Source of the DNA: an uncultured Cytophagales bacterium
GTDB taxonomy: Bacteria; Bacteroidota; Bacteroidia; Cytophagales; Cyclobacteriaceae
NCBI GenBank assembly: GCA_913057175.1
Contig: CAJXNP010000007.1
Location: forward strand, 62,001-126,000
DNA: 64,000 nucleotides
Direction: 5' to 3'
A program made the position numbers and the translations under genes. The notes beneath the pieces were generated by a model. It saw only the letters and a program-made list of their open reading frames with translations, was not told the DNA's origin and did no database searches. Positions 37,412-45,877 of this stretch are shown here, piece by piece. Position 1 is the first letter of the stretch. Each line of letters opens with the position of its first letter.

Positions 37412-38167
37412 TTATATAACTGTGAAATCTCTTTTTACCATAAATTCTTCCCTTGGATTTTCTACCTCAACTGTTTTATTACTTATCGGGTTAAAAGTAA
37501 ACATCAAAATTTTGCGATCCTCGTAGTGCATATTCTGAAAAGAGCCATGCAATAAACTGCAATGAAAAAACAACACGCTCCCTGCCTTTGCGGCAGTAGA
37601 AACAATACCGCCACTTTTTCGGCAAACTTCTGACAAAGTTTCAGGCGAGATCATGTATTTCAGATCTTCATTATGTACACCACCAGGGTTGTTTAATTTT
37701 GATGAAATCTCACCGTGCTTATGTGAACCCGGCACGCAAATGATCGGCCCACTATAATTTGTAACATCCGTCAGGTAAATGGCAACGGTTATTGCCTTAT
37801 CTTCAGGCATCCCATCTTCCTTCCAAAACTTAAAATCCTGATGCCAGGGCCAGCTGCCTGACTCCAGGCTCTTTTTATCATTGAATTTTGATTGGAATAA
37901 ATAAAACGGCTCATTAAACAATTTTCTGAGAGGTTCTACTAATATTTTATTTCCGATAAGGCTTTTAATCGTCTCGCTGAATTTTTCAGGGGCAAAGATT
38001 GTACGGATAGCGCCTGATTTTTCGCGAAAAAATTCTGGTCCATCCTTTTCTCCCATCAAGTCTATCTCACGCTTTAATTCAGAAACCAGATTTTCAGAAA
38101 GGCAATTTTCGACCAATAAAAATCCATTTTCCAAAAATTGCTTTATTTGTTTATCGGTTATTTCCAT
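37412..38167 (-). CDS. Fe(II)/2-oxoglutarate dioxygenase of the PhyH family, ectoine-hydroxylase-like
   Basis: A 251-residue non-haem iron oxygenase. The iron ligands are visible as His109 and Asp111 in WPWHQDFKFWKEDGMP and His207 in CSLLHGS; Arg218 is placed to bind 2-oxoglutarate. The stretch WHQDF..W.EDGMP followed by GPIICVPGSHK closely resembles the EctD/proline-hydroxylase side of the PhyH family. In this operon it most likely hydroxylates a free or carrier-bound amino acid (proline, asparagine or a derivative). Halogenation is excluded because the Asp ligand is present. It lies 3 bases after the adenylation gene, so translation is probably coupled. Confidence 0.9.
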   Translation of the reverse strand: MEITDKQIKQFLENGFLLVENCLSENLVSELKREIDLMGEKDGPEFFREKSGAIRTIFAPEKFSETIKSLIGNKILVEPLRKLFNEPFYLFQSKFNDKKSLESGSWPWHQDFKFWKEDGMPEDKAITVAIYLTDVTNYSGPIICVPGSHKHGEISSKLNNPGGVHNEDLKYMISPETLSEVCRKSGGIVSTAAKAGSVLFFHCSLLHGSFQNMHYEDRKILMFTFNPISNKTVEVENPREEFMVKRDFTVI

Positions 38168-38170
38168 TTC

Positions 38171-39739
38171 TTAGATGATTAAAGACTCATTTTTAAATCT
38201 TTTAATAATGGCTGGCTGATCAATTTTTCCATTCAATGTTCTGGGAAGTATTTCCATTTTAAAGTATTGATTGGGTACCGAATATTTCGGCAATTTTTTG
38301 GAAATGAAACCAATCAGGTTATTAATTTCAATTGCACTGTTCCCTTCAAGGCTATAAGCAGCAAGCAGCTGTTTTTCGCCATCAGATTCTAAAGCAAGAA
38401 TGGTAGATTCTTTTATTCCCGGAAACTGATTGATAACATTCTCCACCTCTTCCAATTCAATTCTAAAGCCTCTTATTTTAATCTGTCTGTCTTTTCTTCC
38501 CAAAAACAGGAGTTCACCATTTTCATTGTATTTTACCAGATCTCCTGTTCGATAATATGATATATTTTTTCCATCTTCATTGCAATGGTAGAAAGCTTTA
38601 TGGTTCAGATTTTCTTGTTTCCAATAACCCCTCATCATTGTCGAGCTGTGTACGACTAGTTCCCCCGACTCGAACCTCACTTCCTGATCTTGTTCATTCA
38701 GAATTTTAATTTTCGTTTCATCCCAGACTTGTCCGATTGGAATAGTTATATCTTCATTGACAGCTGATCTGACATGGTAATAAGTACACTGGTTTACTTC
38801 TGCCGGTCCGTAGATATTGCTAATCGCCACTTCCGGAAGGCAGCTTAGGATGTCATTGATTTTATTGGACGGAAAAGGTTCTCCGCCATACAGGATCCAT
38901 CGCAATGACTTAAATTTTTTTATTATACCAGCATCAAGTAGCTGAATGAAAAAAATCGGAACGGAGTATAGAATATTTATTTTCTCGTCAATAATAATTT
39001 TGGACAGGCTACCCAACAAAAGCAGATTAACATCTGAAAATAAAATTACTTCTGCTCCAACCAGAGGAGCTGTAAAATATCCAAATGTGGACTGATCGAA
39101 AAATAATGGAGCGACATTACCAATTATATCTGTGTGATTTAATTCGTATAGATTAGCAGATAGTTTAGCATAGCTCATTCCACTTTTATGAGTGTGGACT
39201 ATTCCTTTCGGAAAACCAGTAGTACCGGAAGTAAACATGATATAGGCAATATCATCTTCTTGTAGGTTTATTTCTTTGTGAGAGGTAGGAAAGCTGAAAA
39301 TACTATCCCAGGATATTGTTTTGTAAATTAACTCCGATTCTATTCCTATGATATGTTCAAGATGGTTGGAAATTGAGGACAATTCCACCAATGTTTTCTT
39401 TTGCTTATCAGAACTGATCAAAATCCGAATTTCACAATTGTTAATTATATGATTAATCCTTGAAATGGGTGAAGTGGGATCGATGGGAACGAATACAGCC
39501 CCGGCTTTTAGTATTCCATAAACAGAAATAACTGATTCGATGCTTCTCTCCAATAGTATACCTACCCGATCACCTTTTTTAATTTTGACCTTAACTAAAG
39601 CATTGCTCAATTGATTACTTCTTTCGTGGAGTTCCTGATATGATATTTCTTGGTTTTGACACAAAAAAGCTCTCTTCTTTGGAAATTTCTTTGCTGAAAT
39701 TTCAGGTATCTGACTAAGAATTTTTATTTCAGGAACCAT
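38171..39739 (-). CDS. Free-standing amino-acid adenylation enzyme (A domain only)
   Basis: A single 522-residue A domain with no C or T partner in the chain. Core motifs: A3 FTSGTTGFPKG (around 169-179), A4 FFDQST, A5 NIYGPAE, A7 YYRTGDLV, A8 GRKDRQIKIRGFRIELEEVE, A10 LNGKID (Lys505). The specificity residues aligned by eye give D-Q-F-Y-L-G-I-Q-C-K. This shares several positions (D, Y, L, C, K) with the code I recall for proline activators of pyrrole pathways, but it is not a full match. It should load the free carrier protein two genes away. Its start abuts the stop of the flavoenzyme gene with no gap. Confidence 0.92.
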   Translation of the reverse strand: MVPEIKILSQIPEISAKKFPKKRAFLCQNQEISYQELHERSNQLSNALVKVKIKKGDRVGILLERSIESVISVYGILKAGAVFVPIDPTSPISRINHIINNCEIRILISSDKQKKTLVELSSISNHLEHIIGIESELIYKTISWDSIFSFPTSHKEINLQEDDIAYIMFTSGTTGFPKGIVHTHKSGMSYAKLSANLYELNHTDIIGNVAPLFFDQSTFGYFTAPLVGAEVILFSDVNLLLLGSLSKIIIDEKINILYSVPIFFIQLLDAGIIKKFKSLRWILYGGEPFPSNKINDILSCLPEVAISNIYGPAEVNQCTYYHVRSAVNEDITIPIGQVWDETKIKILNEQDQEVRFESGELVVHSSTMMRGYWKQENLNHKAFYHCNEDGKNISYYRTGDLVKYNENGELLFLGRKDRQIKIRGFRIELEEVENVINQFPGIKESTILALESDGEKQLLAAYSLEGNSAIEINNLIGFISKKLPKYSVPNQYFKMEILPRTLNGKIDQPAIIKRFKNESLII

Positions 39740-40885
39740 TTATAAAACGCCCTCCAGTTTTGCAATAATATTTCTCTGAATATCACTGGTGCCGGAATAG
39801 ATCAAACCGCCTAATCCATCTCGAAGATCACGTTCTATTTCATATTCTGTTACAATCCCTTTTGCTCCATGAATACGAATGAAATCCAGACTTGATTCTA
39901 CAAATGCTTCACTGATATATAACTTAGCCATAGCAGCTTCACTGATCAGTGGTGCATTTATCGAATCAAGGTAAGCTACTTTATACAAATGCATCTTAGA
40001 AGTTTCCAGTCTCAGTTTCATATTGGCAATTCGATTGCTGATGGATTGAAAACTTCCTATTGAACTTCCAAATGCCTTTCTTTCATTGGCATAGGCAATG
40101 GATATTTCTAATTGCTTTTCCAACCTTCCGATTTGACTGGCGAATATATACCCTCTCTCAGATTCCATGGCGGATGCGAAAAGACTTAGTCCAGAACCCT
40201 CCTTTCCTAATCGGTTTTCTTCCGGAACAAAGCAATTTTTAAGGTACAGATTACCCATGGGAGTGGTGCGCATACCCACTTTATCTCTTACTTTGCTGGT
40301 AGTAAAACCTTCCATGCCACGTTCAACGATAAATGCCGTTATTCCCCATTTTCCCAGTTTTTGATTTGTAGATGCAAAGACTACAGCTATTTCACATTCC
40401 GGCGCCAGAGTGATGTAGTGCTTTTCTCCATTTAAGAGATAACCGCCTTCTTTTTTGACAGCTGTCGTGGACATATTGTAGCAGTCCGATCCGGAATCTA
40501 ATTCAGTTATTCCAAATGCCCCGATAGCGCCTATGCAAAGCCTTTTTAGAAATTTTTCTTTTTGGTGTTTGTTGCCGAATTTGTTGATGGCGGCCATAGT
40601 GCTCCAAAGCTGGGAATTTAAAGAAAATGGAAGGCCATTGTCGTTAGAACCGTAGCCCAATCCTTCTAAAAGATAAACAGTGGTTAAGATGTCAAACCCT
40701 TTTCCTCCAAATTCTTTCTCAAACGGCCAGGATAGAACTCCTAAATCTGCACATTTTTTCCATTTTTCTCTGGGGAAAATATTCTTCTGCTCATCTTCTG
40801 GCACTCCCTTATTCAATTCTTTTTGGGCAAATTCAATGACCTCATTCCTTAAATGGTTTTGTTCCGAAGTCCAGCTAAAATCCAT
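39740..40885 (-). CDS. Acyl-CoA-dehydrogenase-family flavoenzyme, aminoacyl-carrier-protein dehydrogenase type
   Basis: A 381-residue FAD enzyme with the usual three-domain acyl-CoA dehydrogenase plan (FGITELDSGSD in the middle domain, ERKAFGSSIGSFQ and GTSDIQRNI at the end). The glutamate normal for medium- and short-chain enzymes (Tyr-Glu-Gly-Thr) is serine here (Ser364). A glutamate is present instead at the isovaleryl-CoA-dehydrogenase position, Glu243 in AMESERGY. That arrangement is the one reported for prolyl-carrier-protein dehydrogenases such as PltE/RedW/PigA. With the adjacent free A enzyme and ACP, oxidation of a tethered proline to pyrroline or pyrrole is the best reading; other tethered amino acids cannot be excluded. 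Confidence 0.88.
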   Translation of the reverse strand: MDFSWTSEQNHLRNEVIEFAQKELNKGVPEDEQKNIFPREKWKKCADLGVLSWPFEKEFGGKGFDILTTVYLLEGLGYGSNDNGLPFSLNSQLWSTMAAINKFGNKHQKEKFLKRLCIGAIGAFGITELDSGSDCYNMSTTAVKKEGGYLLNGEKHYITLAPECEIAVVFASTNQKLGKWGITAFIVERGMEGFTTSKVRDKVGMRTTPMGNLYLKNCFVPEENRLGKEGSGLSLFASAMESERGYIFASQIGRLEKQLEISIAYANERKAFGSSIGSFQSISNRIANMKLRLETSKMHLYKVAYLDSINAPLISEAAMAKLYISEAFVESSLDFIRIHGAKGIVTEYEIERDLRDGLGGLIYSGTSDIQRNIIAKLEGVL

Positions 40886-40898
40886 TTATTGTGACAAA

Positions 40899-43142
40899 TT
40901 AAAATTCATATTTGATTGAAAACCTCCAGTTGAATGGGGTTCCCGGTGTAAAATGTATTTCACTGATGGGAGCGGGTTCCAGACTTCCATCTGCCAGTCG
41001 GATTCGGGATTCGGTATCAAACTGGGCTTCGTTCCACTCTGTGTTAAAAATATTTTCAAGAAAAACTCCAAATGTGAACGATTTGAATTGATAGTTGGCA
41101 TTAGCATCAAAAACAGTATATCCTTCTGCTACTACACTGTTATCTTCATTTGCTGGCCTGTCTTGTAGGTATCTTCCTCTGATGGAGGCATTAAATGCAC
41201 TACTTTGATAGGTAAGGCCTCCCATTGATGTGATTCTTGGAGCAAGGGGAATGTAGTTCTCCCCTTCCGATTCCTCAATTGCTCTGGCTTCGGATATGTT
41301 GAGATCTCCATCTAAAAATAATCTTTGCGTAATCTGATATCTTATTCCCAGGTCAAACCCCAATCTTTCGGTTTTGCCACTCGGTTCCACAATTCCTGCA
41401 TCGCCCACATAAACAAACTCCTGCTCCAGAAACAGGTACCAAAATGCTCCATTTACAAATAGCCGTGGTATAGGTTTCCAGACACTTCCGATATCAAAAC
41501 CATACGCTTTTGGTATGATGGACTGATTATCGTTTCGCTCAAGGACCAATCGTGTATCATTGGAATGAAAGCCAATTCCGGATTTCAGATAAACCTGCAG
41601 GGTGGGGTCGAAATTGTAGATAAAATTCAGTTTGGGGCTGACAACCGGTTTGCTGAGGGTCGTTGGATCATACAACGGTGTGAGCTCATTCTGGTAATTA
41701 AATTGGAAAAAATCAATTCGAATCGCTGGATTAATGGTCAGGTCACCGATATAAAAATCTGCATTTGCATAAGCGAAATAATTCGATTCAATGATATTAC
41801 CTAATTGAGAACGGTGAAGAGTACTATCCCTATTTACCGTTGAAGATAGCTCACTGTCATTCGTCTGGTCATTCCTTAACCCAATGCCAAACTGAAAATT
41901 CATTTCGCTACCACCGATTGGCGTAAAATAGTTTAGCTGACTTTCAATGCCAAAAATCTGCCGGTCTTCTCTTTGCCTTATCTGATCTCCATTTATGGAA
42001 TCATTTAGAAAATAAGTGAAGTTGGAAAAAAGTTCAAAGTCGTATTTTGAATAATAAACACTGTTTTTAATAAATAAATTTTCATTAACAACCTTTGTGT
42101 AATCCAATGACAGGTTAGTACGGCTAGTCGATCCCCCTTCTGTATCATCCAGGGAGCCAAAACGCGTAATTTGCCGACTTTCAACTGCCCGGTTCGGAAT
42201 TTGTCCGGAGGCATCCCACTGACTGGTAAAATGAGACACTAAGAATGAAATTTCACCACCTTGCTTTAATTGTGCATGATACTTACCCATTAAGTTGATG
42301 CGGTTGAAGTTCTGGCTGGATTCAAATGGACCATCGGAATAGAGGTATTCAGATGCAAAATAAGCATCCTGATTTTTCTTGTCCATTAAATTGAATAACC
42401 CAACTGTCCGGAAGGTATTAAATCTTCCGATTTCAGCTTTGATTAAACTATTGTCAAGGGTTTGCCTGGTTTGAAAATTAACATAACCCGCAGTTGCAAA
42501 ATTTCCTTTAGAAGCATGGTAGGGCCCTTTACCAAAATCCACCTTATCTACTGTTTCAGGAATTAGCCAGTGAAGATCAGAATAACCCTGTCCATGAGCA
42601 TGGGAAACCATATTCACAGGCAGCCCATCAACGGTGATATTTATATCTGTGCCATGATCAATATCAAATCCGCGTAAAAAAATTTGTTCTGCTTTTCCGC
42701 CACCCGCATGCTGTGCGATAAATAATCCGGGAACTTTTCGCAAAACATCCTGCGATGACCGTACCGGAGCTATTTCGAGATCGATTTTGGAAATGAGGTT
42801 TAAGGGATCTGTCCCTTGATTAAAAACCATTTCACTTAGTTTGATCGTTGCTTCGGGGAGGGAAACAGTCAAAGGTTCACTAATGTCGTCAATCTGTATT
42901 GTTCGGGTCTCAAATCCCACATGGGTTACCTGGATAGAATCACCATTTTTTACACCTGGAAGGATAAACCGACCTGCCTCATTTGTATGGGCATGATGTT
43001 CCGAGGAAAGATGGATGATGTATACTCCTTCTATCGGAGTTTTGGTTTTATCGATGACCCTTCCCTTCAGATCCTGGCTGAAAGCACCAAAACTTGGAAA
43101 TATGAGAGGAATAGAAATGATCAGAAAGTAAATTTTTGTCAT
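40899..43142 (-). CDS. TonB-dependent outer-membrane receptor, not of the SusC type
   Basis: A 747-residue receptor with signal peptide (ending GAFSQ, residue 23), a carboxypeptidase-D-like domain (about 26-105), a plug (RSSQDVLRKVPGLFIAQHAGGG, LRGFDIDHGTDINITVDGLPVN) and a barrel ending in an aromatic residue (SIKYEF). No STN domain is present, so it does not signal through FecR. Histidine clusters facing the plug region (SSEHHAHTNEAG, VSHAHGQGYSDLHW) suggest a metal or metal complex as ligand. It sits inside the NRPS operon, 13 bases upstream of the flavoenzyme gene, and a HupE-type permease is divergent from this operon. This supports uptake of the cluster's product, or of the metal it carries. 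Confidence 0.9.
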   Translation of the reverse strand: MTKIYFLIISIPLIFPSFGAFSQDLKGRVIDKTKTPIEGVYIIHLSSEHHAHTNEAGRFILPGVKNGDSIQVTHVGFETRTIQIDDISEPLTVSLPEATIKLSEMVFNQGTDPLNLISKIDLEIAPVRSSQDVLRKVPGLFIAQHAGGGKAEQIFLRGFDIDHGTDINITVDGLPVNMVSHAHGQGYSDLHWLIPETVDKVDFGKGPYHASKGNFATAGYVNFQTRQTLDNSLIKAEIGRFNTFRTVGLFNLMDKKNQDAYFASEYLYSDGPFESSQNFNRINLMGKYHAQLKQGGEISFLVSHFTSQWDASGQIPNRAVESRQITRFGSLDDTEGGSTSRTNLSLDYTKVVNENLFIKNSVYYSKYDFELFSNFTYFLNDSINGDQIRQREDRQIFGIESQLNYFTPIGGSEMNFQFGIGLRNDQTNDSELSSTVNRDSTLHRSQLGNIIESNYFAYANADFYIGDLTINPAIRIDFFQFNYQNELTPLYDPTTLSKPVVSPKLNFIYNFDPTLQVYLKSGIGFHSNDTRLVLERNDNQSIIPKAYGFDIGSVWKPIPRLFVNGAFWYLFLEQEFVYVGDAGIVEPSGKTERLGFDLGIRYQITQRLFLDGDLNISEARAIEESEGENYIPLAPRITSMGGLTYQSSAFNASIRGRYLQDRPANEDNSVVAEGYTVFDANANYQFKSFTFGVFLENIFNTEWNEAQFDTESRIRLADGSLEPAPISEIHFTPGTPFNWRFSIKYEF

Positions 43143-43193
43143 ACTTTGTTGAGGTTTTGTTTAGCTGCTTTTGCAGTTAGGTTTAAGTAGAAT

Positions 43194-44270
43194 TTAATCA
43201 TTGCGTACAGCGACCAATTCAGTCATAAAATGATAAGGACTTTTGGAATTCCCTGGCAGAAATTCAAGTTCAACTTCTTTGCCAATGCCTAAATTTGAGG
43301 CATATTCTAAAAAAATATTCATACAGATATGATCTTCGAGTGCCCAACCAGTGGAATCAAATACGGACAGCTTATTTTTAACATAATCGAACTTTTCCGG
43401 AAAAGCCAATAGCGTTGACAAATCCGTGTCTATTCGTTCCCTGCTTATTCGTTGACACTCACCTTCTATCAGTGCCTGGTCAATAAAGTCGGCACACAAA
43501 AAAGAAGCATTAATTACATCCATTGGTAATTCTACTTTGCCAGGGAAATCAGAACCTACAGCGTTTATGTGTAGATGTGGTTGCGCTTTTATATTTTCAA
43601 ATAATGGACCTTCATCAATTTCGATGGAGGTCGCCGTGCATAGAACATCAGATCGTGCAGGAATTTCTTCAAGTGGGAGATATTCAAAAACGGCGTTGAG
43701 ATTTAACCAACTTACCCTATTCTCAAAAGTAGAAGCAGTTTCAGGATCTTTGTCAAAATAGAGAACATTTTCAATATCAAGACATCTTGAAATGGCATGA
43801 AGTTGTGTAACAGACTGAGCTCCGCAGCCAATCAAACCCAACGTTTTGCTACTGGGATTAGCCAGGTATTTGGTTGCAATAGCAGAAGCGGCTCCGGTCC
43901 TTAGCGCTGTCATCAACACGCCATCTGCTATACCAAGCAGATGTCCTGTTTGTGTATCATACTGTGAAATGGATGAAATGATAGTTGGCAAACTAAATTT
44001 TGATGGGTTTTTTGGGTGGTAGCCAACAATTTTGATGGTCACTTTGTTGCCTTTTTGATACAAGGGCATCCATTCAACCAATCCAATGTTTGGGACATTG
44101 TAATTGAAACCTGCTCTGGCTGGTATTTCAATTTTATCAGGATGAAAAGATTTTATCTCCTGTTCCATCCTTTCTATCAAATTATCCATCACATTATCCA
44201 GTCCATATTCTGTAATGATGGATTGAATGTCCAGGGCCGTAAGGATAGTCGATTTTGGGGTCGGGTCCAT
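43194..44270 (-). CDS. Ornithine cyclodeaminase / mu-crystallin family NAD(P)-dependent enzyme
   Basis: A 358-residue enzyme with the family layout: an N-terminal dimerisation part, GVLMTALRTGAASAIATKYLA, then the Rossmann motif LGLIGCGAQSVTQLHAI and a conserved end of that domain (INAVGSDFPGKVELP). Family members convert ornithine to proline, reduce cyclic imino acids, or make diaminopropionate precursors (SbnB), and these are hard to tell apart by sequence. As first gene of the operon holding the free A, ACP and prolyl-ACP-dehydrogenase-like enzymes, supply of proline or a cyclic imino acid is the simplest reading. No SbnA partner is present, which argues against diaminopropionate. Confidence 0.88.
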   Translation of the reverse strand: MDPTPKSTILTALDIQSIITEYGLDNVMDNLIERMEQEIKSFHPDKIEIPARAGFNYNVPNIGLVEWMPLYQKGNKVTIKIVGYHPKNPSKFSLPTIISSISQYDTQTGHLLGIADGVLMTALRTGAASAIATKYLANPSSKTLGLIGCGAQSVTQLHAISRCLDIENVLYFDKDPETASTFENRVSWLNLNAVFEYLPLEEIPARSDVLCTATSIEIDEGPLFENIKAQPHLHINAVGSDFPGKVELPMDVINASFLCADFIDQALIEGECQRISRERIDTDLSTLLAFPEKFDYVKNKLSVFDSTGWALEDHICMNIFLEYASNLGIGKEVELEFLPGNSKSPYHFMTELVAVRND

Positions 44271-44597
44271 GCTGTGTAGTTGGTTATTGGTGATTCACTA
44301 AATTTAAAATTTATTTATCTCTAATGAAATAGGTTATTCACTGCTTCGATGAAAATGTTATGTATCAAAAGTCTCTAAAATTTAAAACTTCCCGGTTACG
44401 GACTTATTAACAAAAATTTATCTTCTAGGTTTTTAATCATTTAATCACTAAAATGTTTAAGATACTATACACAAATTGCTGTAATCCTAACGTGGTTTAA
44501 TCTGTTTAGGATTTGTTATGTAAAATTTAAGGATTAAGGTTAACTATCTGAAAATTAGGAAGTCCAATTACCGACATTTAGTTTGAATTTATTCACT
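44271..44597. promoter_or_regulatory. Divergent promoter region of the two NRPS operons
   Basis: About 330 bases of AT-rich DNA without a gene lie between the minus-strand operon (starting 44270) and the plus-strand operon (starting 44598). An inverted repeat, AATCCTAA at 44483-44490 and TTAGGATT at 44506-44513, is a candidate operator or leader hairpin. I found no convincing match to a known riboswitch or a perfect TAnnTTTG promoter element. One regulator acting here could control both arms. Confidence 0.45.
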
Positions 44598-45866
44598 ATG
44601 AAAAAGATTTTTAAACCCCTTGTTTTGATCCTGTCGATCTTATTCTCTTCATCAATTGAAACCATCGCTCATAATGTCGATCAGAGTTATACGTATCTGA
44701 AAGTATTTGAAAACTCGGTAACAGGAAGATTTGAAATTACCATTTCGGATATCAATACGATCCTTGGAACTAACTATAATAAAAATGCCTCTTTGGAAGA
44801 TATTCTGTCGGAATTACCTGAGATACAATATTACTTTTTAGAGAGAACCGGATTTTCGTCGTCAAAAGGGGACTATGAGATTGTCTTTACGGAGCCGGGA
44901 ATTTTAGAAGTTGGTGGACAATTAGGGAACTTTCTTCTGCTTAATTTTGAATTTCAAAATATGAATGAGGTACCGGAAAATCTGGATGTCTATTACAATG
45001 TTTTGTTTGACAAGGATGAGAGCCATATGGGATTGCTCCTGATCGAGTACAACTGGAAGGCTGGAATCTATAACAATGAGTCCTTACCGTCCTTATTTTT
45101 TAAGGGGAATCGTACCAGCGATACGGTTAACCTATTGGATGGGTCAGTATTCACAGGTTTTATGGGTATGATCAGGGAAGGTATCTGGCACATCTGGATT
45201 GGTATTGATCATATTCTGTTTTTGTTGGCTTTGATATTGCCAGCCGTTATTAACAGAAATTACAATTATTCTTTTGATGGAAATAAAGTAGCATGGAGTG
45301 TTTTAATCCCTAACCTGGTGATGAATCCTTCCCCGGAATATTATACTCCGGTGGAGAAATTCAAACCAGCTTTTATCTATATCATCAAGATTGTAACCTT
45401 CTTTACGATCTCTCATACTATTACCCTGGGATTGGCAGCTTTTGGGATCATTGTATTACCATCGAGATTGATCGAGTCTATCATTGCCATTTCCATTGCC
45501 TTGGCGGCGCTTCATAATATACAACCGATATTCAGGGGTAAAGAATGGATTATTGCATTCATTTTTGGCTTTTTCCATGGGTTTGGATTTGCAAGTGTTC
45601 TCTCTGAGTTAAGGGCAGGAGAATTTTTAGGCCTTACCCTGTTTGGTTTTAACCTGGGGGTGGAAATAGGTCAAGTAGCAGTAATAATTGTCTTATTCCC
45701 GATCCTCTATGCCATACGTAAAACCAAGATTTACAACTTTCTGCTGATATTTGGCTCATTTATTTTGATCCTGATTTCTCTCTACTGGTTTATCGAAAGA
45801 GCTTTTAATTACGATATGCAACTAGGATATAAACTATTTCAGGCTATTAAAAACATTTTTGTCTAA
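44598..45866 (+). CDS. HupE/UreJ-type membrane permease with extracytoplasmic domain
   Basis: About 422 residues. A signal peptide (ending ETIAHN) is followed by a soluble domain of about 170 residues. The membrane part has the HupE/UreJ signatures GIWHIWIGIDHILFLLALILP, the GLAAFGIIVLPSRLIESIIAISIALAALHN segment and FGFFHGFGFASVL, and has six or seven helices in all. These proteins are thought to move nickel or cobalt (some are linked to other metals). I start at the ATG at 44598, where the signal begins; a TTG at 44583 is also open. Only 11 bases separate it from the following NRPS gene, so it belongs to the cluster. No hydrogenase or urease genes are nearby. Confidence 0.88.
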   Translation: MKKIFKPLVLILSILFSSSIETIAHNVDQSYTYLKVFENSVTGRFEITISDINTILGTNYNKNASLEDILSELPEIQYYFLERTGFSSSKGDYEIVFTEPGILEVGGQLGNFLLLNFEFQNMNEVPENLDVYYNVLFDKDESHMGLLLIEYNWKAGIYNNESLPSLFFKGNRTSDTVNLLDGSVFTGFMGMIREGIWHIWIGIDHILFLLALILPAVINRNYNYSFDGNKVAWSVLIPNLVMNPSPEYYTPVEKFKPAFIYIIKIVTFFTISHTITLGLAAFGIIVLPSRLIESIIAISIALAALHNIQPIFRGKEWIIAFIFGFFHGFGFASVLSELRAGEFLGLTLFGFNLGVEIGQVAVIIVLFPILYAIRKTKIYNFLLIFGSFILILISLYWFIERAFNYDMQLGYKLFQAIKNIFV

Positions 45867-45877
45867 GAACAGATCGT

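Noticed and set aside
40899-43142. Reading the NRPS-cluster receptor as a SusC homologue
   Set aside because: It is much shorter, lacks the STN domain and the SusC plug signature, and has no SusD partner.
43194-44270. SbnB-type diaminopropionate pathway
   Set aside because: The required SbnA-like PLP synthase is absent; supply of a cyclic amino acid fits the neighbours better, though the family cannot be split by eye.
44598-45866. HupE-type gene as evidence of a hydrogenase or urease locus
   Set aside because: No hydrogenase or urease subunit or maturation gene is present; the gene is tied to the NRPS operon.
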